From contig NC_092670.1 of NCBI RefSeq assembly GCF_964355755.1, forward strand, positions 397,001 through 461,000: 64,000 nt of DNA. Direction: 5' to 3'. Source of the DNA: Antedon mediterranea. Lineage: Eukaryota > Echinodermata > Crinoidea > Comatulida > Antedonidae. Below, piece by piece: positions 24,001 through 32,985 of the stretch. The notes below the pieces were generated by a model, which made no database searches, had not been told where the DNA came from, and worked only from the letters and a program-made list of their open reading frames with translations. How positions within the stretch are numbered: position 1 is the stretch's first letter; each line of letters opens with the position of its first letter. The translations under genes and the position numbers were made by a program.

Positions 24001-27000
24001 TACCTTTTTTTAAACAATCATATATTCTAAACTACGAGGTGAACTTTATTTAAATTACATATCCAGGAAGATGATAAGTTGTAGATAAGGAATCATGCAT
24101 TGATATGGCAAACCGGACATTGTGACGTCATCGTCACGCGAATATAAAATATAGGATTTTTGTATCTTTCGTCATAGCGCATCTCATTTAATAGAGCGCC
24201 TCTCCACTTATCCGTATTCCATTTTAACCCAGATTTTGAAATTTTCTAGGTCAATCAACTATCTTGCGCAAGAGTAAAAAATTTTTTAATTTTTATGACG
24301 TCATCATGTCTAAAAATGTAAATAACGTGGGTCACTTATATTTATCTTTACAGTAAATTTTAATCTGTTATAGCTCATCAGAATAAAATGTGATAATCAC
24401 GATTAAAACGTTTTCTGGAAGCTATTGGATTGTAGATACGAATTCATGTAAACATTTTGCCAATCGGATGTTATGACGTCATCATATGGCCAGTTGAATA
24501 AAAAAAGACGTATTTTCATATTTTGCGTAATAGTTCATCACATTTAAAAGGGTGCGCATCTATATTTTACGTATTCAAATTTCTTCTACACGTTAATATG
24601 TTGTTCCTGAGATTATTTCCTTCTGAAATTGTTATCTAAGTGTTTCATTTTGATACCGTCGCCATGTTAAAAATTGGAATAAATGGCGGGTCCCGTAATT
24701 TCACCTATTCTACACTGTATGTAATATGTATACAGATTATACACAAAATTGACAGAATTCAGCACTAACAGCATATCATATTCTTCAGTTCTTGTCATAA
24801 TTCCATAATCTTTATCTGTGTGCAATATTCCAACTTATGACGTGCACGTGGCGTTTGTCGTGGTGCGGATAACTAACTCGTCAATGTGACGAGTTTCATG
24901 TCTAGTTAAATTTTAGTTTATCCACTTTTTTTAAATTTGTTTTTTTAATCTACTACGACCAAGGAGTTCCCTTTATTAAAGGATGACAAAGTTGTATGAA
25001 TCTTAAAACCTGATGTATTGAAATATTTCAGTCTTGATCCCGACCCACTCATGCGAATCAATCTGTGGAGCGTTATCATTGGTGGAACATTGACTGCTTT
25101 ACCCATATGGGCTGTCAGCCAAACTGCTGTCCAACGATTTCTAACTTCAAAGGATTTAAAAGGAGCACAAAGGTATATTGTTAAACTGGTTTCTTGGAAG
25201 AAAATGATTATTTTGACATATGTAGCTATTTTGTGGCTAAGCAGAATCGTAATACCTAGCCATAACAAGATGAGTAGGGGGTTACCCCAGTGTACTAGTA
25301 TACATACATCCACTGTCACACACAGACAGTTAATCATTGTAACGGCTCCTTGATTTCGGGTCACTATTACTATATTACAAATCAACATCTATTGCTATTT
25401 TCAAAAAAGAACTTAAAACGCATCTAATACAAGCGGCTTTGATTTTTAATTCGGTTTAGTTGCTGGCACTATAAAAATACCTAAATTATTATTATTATAT
25501 TATAAATAATAGGTTGAATAAAAAGTAAATAAATAAAAACATATCTGCCACAATTTGTCAACTTTGACTATAACAATTTGTATTACGTTTTAGATCCATT
25601 TGGTATTCACTCCCTGGCAACATCATCATGGTTTCTCTCGTCTCTTTTTGTGGTCTTGTTCTTTATGCATTTTATGATGGTGAGCTTTATTTTATTAATT
25701 TAGAAAAAATTTATTTCATACACATCCAACAGCGAGTAACTTGCCAATTACAGGATGGATAAAATATTTAATAATGTGTCGTGCTTATAAACTAGGTCTC
25801 ATTAGGGAGTGGAGTTGAAAGAGTCGCTTTTGCTAAATAAACAAACATTATACCAAGTTCACAAGTCTCAATTACACATGAGTAGATGTTTGGAAGCTTA
25901 TTGGTGGTATGAGTACAACATGCATGGTTTAAATTGATTACCTCTCTGTTGTTAATATGTGCTTCTCCAATAAATTATATAAAAGGCCTGAGGCACTATA
26001 AATAAGAAAATATAAACTTTTGTTAATAAGTTTATAAAATGTAGTGAATAGAATATATAAATTCTGAATTAAATTTTGGTGTTTTTGCTTTGTATTAATA
26101 GACATGTTGATTATTTTGTATGCACATTGATTTCAGTGATTATGATTTAAGATGTGTGTATATTTTGCAGGTACCACCCCAAGTAGACAAGTTCCAGACT
26201 ATAGTTCAATAGATCAGGTAAACCGTTTCTTATTGAATGTGCCATTAGGACACAGTGTGACTGCCATTAGGACACAGTGTGGCTGCCATTAGGACACAGT
26301 GTTACTGCCATTAGGACGCAGTGTTACTGCCATTAGGACGCAGTGTGACTGCCATTAGGACGCAGTGTGACTTCCATTAGGACGCAGTGTGACTGCCATT
26401 AGGACGCAGTGTGACTGCCATTAGGACACAGTGTGACTGCCATTAGGACACAAGTGTGACTGTCATTAGGACACAGTGTTACTGCCATTAGGACACAGTG
26501 TTACTGCCATTAGGACACAGTGTTACTGCCATTAGGACACAGTGTTACTGCCATTAGGACGCAGTGTGACTGCCATTAGGACGCAGTGTGACTGCCATTA
26601 GGACGTAGTGTGACTGCCATTAGGACGCAGTGTGACTGCCATTAGGACGCAGTGTGACTGCCATTAGGACGCAGTGTGACTGCCATTAGGACGCAGTGTT
26701 ACTGCCATTAGGACACAGTGTGACTACCATTAGGACACAGTGTTACTGCCATTAGGACACAGTGTGACTGCCATTAGGACACAGTGTTACTGCCATTAGG
26801 ACACAGTCTCATAAAATTGTGATTGGTGATCAAGTAATTCCCCATGTTAAGCAAACCAAATTTCTAGGTGTTTTAATTGACCAAGAGCTAAATTTTAAAA
26901 ATCATATAAAAGAAATTGAATTAAAAATTTCTAAAAACATTGGCATACTTTATCGTCTGTCTTCCTTTTTACCGTCTCAAATTTTACGCAATATTTACTG

Positions 27001-30000
27001 TTCCTTTATTCTGCCTTTTATTAGTTACTGTAACATTGTATGGGCCAATAATTACCCTTCAAATCTTAATAAAATACACGTCCTTCAAAAGAAAGCTGTT
27101 CGTCTTATCTCGGGTAACTCACGTCTTGCTCATACTAATATCCTTTTTTATAACCTTAAACTCTTAACTGTGCACGATATTAATAAACTCCAACAATGCA
27201 TTTTCGTTTATGAACATATTAATTCCAAACTGCCTTCTAACTTTTCCTGTAATTTTTTAACTAACTCTGAAATCCATTCGTATAACACAAGAGCATCACG
27301 GGACCTTCATCTTCCTCAACCTAAACTAACTAAAATGAAACATAACATTCGCTATAGTGGTTCTAAACTATTCAATAATCTACCTCCCGAAATTTCATCA
27401 TCGTCTTCTAGCAAAATGTTCTCTTTTAAACTTAAAGAATATCTTATTTCAAATTATAACTAATTGTTTTCTCTATTTTGTAATATTTTTTTAACTTTAG
27501 AAACTTTTTCGAAATTGCTTCCTTTACTGTTGGTGTGTGTGTGTGTGTCTGTTGATCTTTATGTGTATGTGTAGTTATATGTTTACATTTATATATATAT
27601 AAGTATATAATCTTCTTACATGGCTTCCCAACATACAAGTTTCAATTGGATTTTTTTTTTCCAATTGATCGATACTTTCTTGGGTTTTTTTGCCTCTTTC
27701 ATTTTGTATATAACTGAATCATCTTTTTATACATTATGATTTACTGTATTATATCTCTAAAAAAAAAAAAAAATATTTATTTATAAAATATCAGAAATTA
27801 TAATGTTTTTTTACTCAAATATGAATGAAAGAAATAAATGTTTATTTGAATTGAATTTGAAAGTGTTACTGCCATTCATCAAGTATTAAGTGAGTGAGTG
27901 GCCTAGCGGTTAAGACAGTGCAACCTAATTACGTAGCCATAACATTGGCAAGGGTTCGAGGCTCACTCGCTCCATGTTTCTGGTGGTAGAATGAGTCTTC
28001 TTGGATAAGGACTATAAACCATAGATAGGTTCAGTGTACACATCTAGCTCGTGTGCACTTTAAAAAACCTAGTACATGTTTCGAGACAAGTAGGGTTACC
28101 CCGATGTACTAGTACATCACAGCCACCGATCATTACTAGGCCCTCTGGGAGACCAGTCTTTGATTGAAGAGGTCACCCAGTAAAAAGAAGAAAAGATAAA
28201 TAATAAGTAAGGTTTTGGTTTAAATTCTTTTTTCAGATACTTATTTTCTTTGTCAGTCAAGAGTTTGGTAATATTCCAGGAATACAAGGTCTCTTTGTAG
28301 CCTGTTTATTTGCTGGAACATTAAGGTAATATTTCCTAACTCCCTAGCTGCTGTAACATTGATTGATGATATTAAACATACCATTTTCTATAGACTTGCC
28401 CCAAGTCTGTATTGTTTTTTTTTATGATTTATTTGTTTTTATTTCGACCGCGATTTTTGTCTGAAAATACAGACTTGTGAAACACGTATAGAAATCGATT
28501 TGCAGACCGCAAACATCTGATAAGAATGACGTAGGTTATCATACCGTATTTGGCTATATGGGGCGGGCGGTATGTAAATATGGATTTCGAATCAACCAAT
28601 GATCATTTTGTTTCAAAATGAAAAAGATCGAGTACGTACAGTGCTGAATGTACGAATTACGATCGAGACTGTTGAAATATGAAATCGTGTTGCCAAGTTG
28701 TTTTGTTTTATTGTTTAGTCCTTAGCCTAGGCCTCCTTCGTAGGTCGTACTCAACTCGCACGTATGATCTGCCAAATAAAACGCCAATAAGAGGTAGGCC
28801 TACATACCACCACCGGCACACAACAGGATTCACACACAACAGACAGGGCTACGACACCACTACACAGAACAGGATAGAGTCTGGGTGGGAATTAAATCAA
28901 ATTATCTCCACGTAATATTAAATGATCCATTTCAATGTTTGATTTGCGGAGAAGCAAGACGAGTTTTCATATTCTTGGGAAAAATCCCATCAAATGTTTA
29001 CCAGACTACTACTAGGCATATAAAATCATTTCTAGCCTTCAGAAACTTTCATCAATGTACCCAAGTACATTGTCTAAACGTAACATAGCGCATGCGTACC
29101 ATCTTAGTTGTTGAGTCTTTGAAATTCTGAAATATGAATATTAAAACGGTGTACGAGTGAGTAGCCAATCGCATGCAGCTGAAACTAGTCAACCGGATAA
29201 TCTATGCACCAAGAATTCTTGGTGTCAAACCACGTGACTTTTGCGTGTTTCCCCAGACGGAGTATCCAAACTCAAGTAATACAGGTATGAAACGCCATAT
29301 GTGCAAAAATATTTATATTTTTACTAATATTAAGAAAAAACTCCGTCTGGAGCCCAGACTACATTTTCTATAGCATTGTTGCATCTGGGTTGAACTCCCT
29401 AGCTGCTGAAACATTGCTTGATAATATTAAACATGCCATTTTCTATAGCATTGTTGCATCTGGGTTGAACTCCCTAGCTGCTGAAACATTGCTTGATAAT
29501 ATTAAACATACCATTTTCTATAGCATTGTTGCATCTGGGTTGAACTCCCTAGCTGCTGAAACATTGCTTGATAATATTAAACATACCATTTTCTATAGCA
29601 TTGTTGCATCTGGGTTGAACTCCCTAGCTGCTGAAACATTGCTTGATAATATTAAACATACCATTTTCTATAGCATTGTTGCATCTGAGTTGAACTCCCT
29701 AGCTGCTGAAACATTGCTTGATAATATTAAACATAATATTGTTTTCTTTTTAGCACTGTTGCATCTGGGTTGAACTCCCTAGCTGCTGTAACATTGATTG
29801 ATATTGTTAAACCGATTCGAAGAGCAAGGAATAAAGAGGGCAGTGTTGCAAGTGGTCCTCAAGATAGGTCTGACACAAAGCTGTCAAAAATGTTAAGTAA
29901 GTTTGAAGTTTATAAGATATCTTGTATGTTGTATGTTTTAAAACAGGACGGTAGCTGTCACTCATCTGTGGTTGTGAATGTACAATTTTAGAAGTATGAA

Positions 30001-32501
30001 AAGTAAGACATATATCTTTTTTTATATTTCCTTTTGTGCATTTATATATCAGATATACTATTGTTACTGTTATGGGGGATGTGCATAGAGGTGCTTGTCA
30101 CCTGTTCATCCTATCTGATATACTATTGTTACTGTTATGGGGGATGTGCATAGAGGTGCTTGTCACCTGTTCATCCTATCTGATATACTATTGTTACTGT
30201 TATGGGGGATGTGCATAGAGGTGCTTGTCACCTGTTCATCCTATCTGATATACTATTGTTACTGTTATGGGAGATGTGCATAGAGGTGCTTGTCACCTGT
30301 TCATCCTATCTGATATACTATTGTTACTGTTATGGGGGATGTGCATAGAGGTGCTTGTCACCTGTTCATCCTATCTGATATACTATTGTTACTGTTATGG
30401 GGGATGTGCATAGAGGTGCTTGTCACCTGTTCATCCTATCTGATATACTATTGTTACTGTTATGGGAGATGTGCATAGAGGTGCTTGTCACCTGTTCATC
30501 CTATCTGATATACTGTACTATTGTTACTGTTATGGGGGATGTGCATAGAGGTGCTTGTCACCTGTTCATCCTATCTGATATACTATTGTTACTGTTATGG
30601 GGGATGTGCATAGAGGTGCTTGTCACCTGTTCATCCTATCTGATATACTATTGTTACTGTTATGAGGGATGTGCATAGAGGTGCTTGTCACCTGTTCATC
30701 CTATCTGATATACTATTGTTACTGTTATGGGGGATGTGCATAGAGGTGCTTGTCACCTGTTCATCCTATCTGATATACTATTGTTACTGTTATGAGGGAT
30801 GTGCATAGAGGTGCTTGTCACCTGTTCATCCTATCTGATATACTATTGTTACTGTTATGGGGGATGTGCATAGAGGTGCTTGTCACCTGTTCATCCCTTT
30901 CTTTTCGCTGCCTTTATGTTATGTTCAGGATCAAGTTTAATAAATAAAATTAAATAAACATTGGTTACATTAATCTTTCTAAAGGGTTAAACCTTAAAAC
31001 ATAGCAAAACGCTGGGCGTCAGCAGCCGAGGTGTGTATGGTGTGTAAACTATGTTAGATGGGTGCCTAACTTAAAATATCAGTTCCCGTAAAGAAGACAC
31101 ATTCTCACTATTCTAAAATAGGAATAAATGTGTGTTTGTAATTTTCAGCATGTGGATATGGTGTGATTTGTATACTGTTAGCATTTGTGGCATCTAATAT
31201 TGGGAGTCTAATACAAACAGCAAACACCGTGTTTGGTGCAGTAGGAGGCCCTCTATTGGGTTTGTTTTCTCTTGGTATTCTCTATAGGCGTGCAAACTCG
31301 GGGTAAGTTTGACTATTTTATTATTTTTATTTGTTTATTTATTTATTTATTTTTTCATCATACGTTACCATTAACAGGGCTGAAAGATATAACATATAAT
31401 ATAATATGATATTACAGATAACAAGACAACATTTAGATATTAGTGACATGATAATGTTAAAATATCAAAATAGAGTTGTATTGTATTTTTTATACCACTA
31501 TTTTGGAATCTCTTTATAGCGGTGCTTTAGTTGGCCTGTTGTCAGGCTTTCTCATTTCCTTGTGGATCACCATAGGTGCTATTACCAACACACAGGATGG
31601 TGTTGTTAATCCTGATGTCTTTGTATTATATCAAGTAAGTATATTAAAGAACAGGATTTAGTCTTTAGAGGTCAACTCTAAAGTCAGTATACAACAAGTA
31701 CAAATAGAGCAATGGATGCATGATGAACGTATATTATGTATTGTCTTTGTTCTATGTTGTACAACCAAGATTTATCAAAATATAAAAAATATACAAAATG
31801 TTAAAAATGCCTTTGAAAATGAATTAGTATTTGTATGTATTCTATTCCACAGATATCTTTCTTATGGTATAGCACAGTTGCTTTTCTCACTACATTTCTA
31901 GTTGGCATAGCAACAAGTGAAATTGTCAGGTGTGCATTTGTAGATGAGCAGCGTAAATCTGTTGACCTTTTGACCCTGGCGACATTTCTAAGGTAGGTCA
32001 ACAGGTAGAAGATTTTAATATCACTGCCTGAACCAGTTTTATTGATTAATGTGATGTGCCCATATATGGACATGATGATGTCATATCACTACTATATTTG
32101 GGCATATCACTACCATATTTGGGCACATCACACTTTTTTTGTTAAACTAGTTTGAAATGTAGACAGAGCCAATAGTTGTTTATCGTCTTATCTAACAAAA
32201 TTTGTAGTTCTTCATGTTGAATTGTTCTACTTCCAAGCTATTGTCCTGCAACAAATGTTGTTGATAACCTTTGCAGCTGTATGTAAACTTATTATGTTTA
32301 TCTGTGATTTTAATTGTTTTCAGGCCGAAAGGATGGAGAAAACCATCATCATCATCAAGCACCTCCATAAGCCTAGATGACTCCTCTAGAGAACAGCTCT
32401 TAGGGCAAAATGACAGTGAAGATAATGAGGAGGATGGTGGTGGTGGTGATAGTTATGTAACAAGTAAAGAAACGTCTTTAGCAAATAACGTGGAGAACTA
32501 A
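18052..32501 (+). CDS. SLC5 family sodium-coupled solute cotransporter, 14 coding exons
   Basis: Exons: 18041(ATG 18052)-18203, 18506-18725, 19038-19155, 19268-19335, 19621-19775, 25032-25172, 25594-25679, 26171-26217, 28237-28325, 29754-29896, 31149-31302, 31520-31634, 31853-31992, 32324-32501. They total 1,806 nt, 601 codons plus stop, with all phases consistent and GT/AG ends. The product is a multi-pass plasma-membrane symporter resembling the SMCT/SMVT branch (SLC5A6/A8/A12). Blocks include FLMADRSM, ILGIPAEIFKHG, GGIKAVIWTDVFQ, SQTAVQRFL, GLFVACLFAGT, STVASGLNSLAAVTL and GGPLLGLFSLGIL. The exon 9/10 junction forms the Na+-site helix (STVASGLNSLAA). A Ser-rich, acidic cytosolic tail ends the protein. 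Known family substrates are monocarboxylates, biotin/pantothenate and iodide; which applies here cannot be read from sequence. The introns are very repeat-rich. Confidence 0.93.
18285..18351. mobile_element. MITE fragment, GGCCAATTTACACAGA family (right end)
   Basis: CCGCTTACCGTTACCCCTCA then TCTGTGTAAATTGGCCTTAA matches the right end of the complete copy at 49424-49617. The left end was not found. It lies in SLC5 intron 1. Confidence 0.55.
19372..19495. mobile_element. MITE fragment, CTCTGTCTACACTATCAAAC family
   Basis: TACACTATCAAACTTTATGT, ATGCCCATATATGGACA, CATATCACTACCATATTTGG and GGGCACACC appear in the same order as in the copies at 32041-32165 and 61352-61430. Both outer termini are decayed. 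Located in SLC5 intron 4. Confidence 0.65.
19836..21748 (+). repeat. 58/60-bp satellite in SLC5 intron 5, about 33 copies
   Basis: The unit contains ACTGTCAAATTATTATAAGC, TCTATCCCGTACTGTAT and GATTCCCTCACTTACCTATG. It alternates between 58-bp units and 60-bp units carrying an extra TA (GATACTG versus GCTATACTG or GATATACTG). Marker variants (CAGTCAAATT at about 20401 and 21389; GATTCTCTC at about 20566 and 21554) recur at 988 bp, showing a higher-order duplication of about 17 units. The array starts about 60 bp after the exon 5 donor. Confidence 0.93.
21795..23404 (+). mobile_element. Helitron-like non-autonomous element, unit 1
   Basis: This AT-rich unit, about 1.5 kb, ends in a hairpin (AACTCGTCA, 3-nt loop, TGACGAGTT at about 23375-23395), then five bases and CTAGT at 23401-23405. 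That is the 3' architecture of Helitrons (hairpin then CTRR, insertion before T). The interior has repeated TGACGTCAT-type words. It aligns along its length with unit 2 (GTTGCGCAACGTGACTTACG at about 22033 against GTTGCGCAACATGACTTACG at about 23542). The exact 5' end is unclear, near the T-run at 21811-21832. No Rep/Helicase frame is visible. Confidence 0.5.
23405..24905 (+). mobile_element. Helitron-like non-autonomous element, unit 2 in tandem
   Basis: A diverged direct copy of unit 1 that starts where unit 1 ends. Its terminus is again GCGGATAAC, hairpin AACTCGTCA-ATG-TGACGAGTT, then TCATGT and CTAGT at 24902-24906. The two copies share AGTTGCGCAAC, ATGACGTCATCATGTCTAAA and GCTATTGGATTGTAGATA at matching offsets of about 1.5 kb. 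Head-to-tail tandem copies are a known Helitron behaviour. Confidence 0.5.
25350..25505 (+). mobile_element. LINE 3' end remnant
   Basis: The translated phrase FKKELKTHLIQAALIFNSV matches the typical C-terminus of L2/CR1-type reverse transcriptases. It is followed by a short 3' tail with TTATTATTATTATATTATAAATAAT. It lies in SLC5 intron 6. The preceding GTAGGGGGTTACCCCAGTGT resembles a piece of the SINE at 27890-28195. Confidence 0.5.
26235..26812 (+). repeat. 22-bp minisatellite in SLC5 intron 8, about 26 copies
   Basis: The unit is GCCATTAGGACACAGTGTGACT-like, with ACACAG/ACGCAG and GTGAC/GTTAC variants. It begins about 25 bp after the exon 8 donor. Its last copies abut the LINE fragment, and AGTGTTACTGCCATT reappears at 27862, just after that LINE. 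Confidence 0.92.
26813..27860 (+). mobile_element. 5'-truncated non-LTR retrotransposon (C-terminal reverse transcriptase)
   Basis: An open frame of 214 codons (26819-27463) covers only the region after the palm domain: KFLGVLIDQELNFKNHI, ILPFISYCNIVWANNY, LQKKAVRLISG, SYNTRAS and LFNNLPPEI. This is the CR1/L2-type C-terminus. A 3' UTR follows, with a GTGTGTG tract, and ends in TTTGAATTGAATTTGAA. The frame is intact, so insertion is fairly recent, but it lacks the endonuclease and catalytic motifs. Confidence 0.8.
27888..28195 (+). mobile_element. tRNA-derived SINE
   Basis: GTGAGTGGCCTAGCGGTTAA carries an A-box-like TGGCCTAGCGG, and GGGTTCGAGGCT about 50 bp later matches a B box (GGTTCGANNCC). 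The head resembles a Ser/Leu-type tRNA, but the stems are not convincing, so I do not call it a tRNA gene. A body of about 220 bp follows (GGATAAGGACTATAAACC, GGGTTACCCCGATGTACTAG), with an A-rich end near 28190. Located in SLC5 intron 8. Confidence 0.65.
28326..29753 (+). repeat. Exon-10-derived tandem repeat with decoy acceptors (75-bp period)
   Basis: Intron 9 contains copies of the start of SLC5 exon 10 with its acceptor: TTTTCTATAG|CATTGTTGCA, GGGTTGAACTCCCTAGCTGC. The decoy AGs end at 29373, 29448, 29523, 29598 and 29673 (exact 75-bp steps). The real acceptor, TTCTTTTTAG, ends at 29753, 80 bp further. A partial copy also follows the exon 9 donor (28326-28391) and is split from the rest by an insertion at about 28392-29360. 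The repeats are open in frame with each other, but the 80-bp last step shifts the frame and reaches TGA at 29771, so use of a decoy would truncate the transporter. Confidence 0.88.
28392..29360. mobile_element. Unclassified insertion splitting the exon-10-derived repeat
   Basis: Repeat sequence CATTTTCTATAG stands on both sides (ending at 28391 and starting at about 29362). The roughly 970 bp between them is unrelated to the repeat. It begins ACTTGCCCCAAGTCTG and ends CGTCTGGAGCCCAGACT, weakly inverted ends. It contains a short frame starting MKSCCQVVLFYCLVL (28679-28915) that looks like a signal peptide, but I do not support it as a gene. The family is unknown. Confidence 0.45.
30047..30896 (+). 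repeat. 65-bp satellite in SLC5 intron 10, about 13 copies
   Basis: The unit contains GATATACTATTGTTACTGTT, ATGGGGGATGTGCATAGAGG and TGCTTGTCACCTGTTCATCC. Spacing is exactly 65 bp (for example 30061, 30126, 30191). One unit near 30511 has a 5-bp insertion, and copies differ by only one or two bases. Confidence 0.93.
32041..32165. mobile_element. MITE, CTCTGTCTACACTATCAAAC family (left end lost)
   Basis: GATGTGCCCATATATGGACA, CATATCACTACTATATTTGG, GGGCACATCACACTTTTTTT and AAACTAGTTTGAAATGTAGA followed by CAGAGC match the right half and body of the copy at 47795. Located in SLC5 intron 13. Confidence 0.7.
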
Positions 32502-32985
32502 ACACCACAATTACTTAATTTTACTCAGAGTTGTTACACCCAATATGCACTAATAGCTAGAGGGCATTAGGTTCAGTAATCGAAGGTCACAGCAGCACGA
32601 GGTCAGCACCCTACAAGACAATAATGATACACGATGTACAGTATTAGATGTCGAACCACAATGGCCGCATCATTCGTGTTATCGTCTTCTCATTGTTTGG
32701 ACGGTACCAATCGCTACGAGGGGTATTCCTTAATGGTACCAATTTTTAGGGGGCGCTATTTTTATATCTTTATTTCAGACTATAACAGAGTGAATTGGGA
32801 GAGATTATTATTTTAAGGTAATGGTATTAGAGTATCTTTCAATTTAAATGTCTGTCGGTGAAAGGGAATATTTTTATATATAATATTTATAAATACTAAT
32901 TTAAACTTATTTTATAATGACTTTACGCAATTCACTTTTTAAAATATGTTGAGATTTTCGTTTCCATTTATTTATTTTACATAAT
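32502..32985 (+). other. 3' UTR and flank of the SLC5 gene
   Basis: No further coding exon. Probable 3' untranslated region. An AATAAA lies at 32991-32996, at the edge of the next satellite. I cannot locate the true cleavage site. Confidence 0.4.

Noticed and set aside
27888-27975. Functional tRNA gene
   Set aside because: A- and B-box-like motifs are present, but the acceptor and anticodon stems do not pair convincingly and a non-tRNA body follows. A tRNA-derived SINE fits better.
28679-28915. Secreted peptide gene (MKSCCQVVLF start)
   Set aside because: A signal-peptide-like start only. It lies inside an insertion that splits a repeat, with no splice or homology support.
29390-29773. Separate small gene encoding NSLAAETLLDNIKH repeats
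   Set aside because: The frame is the tandemly copied start of SLC5 exon 10 within the intron. It lacks its own start context and is best read as decoy exon copies.
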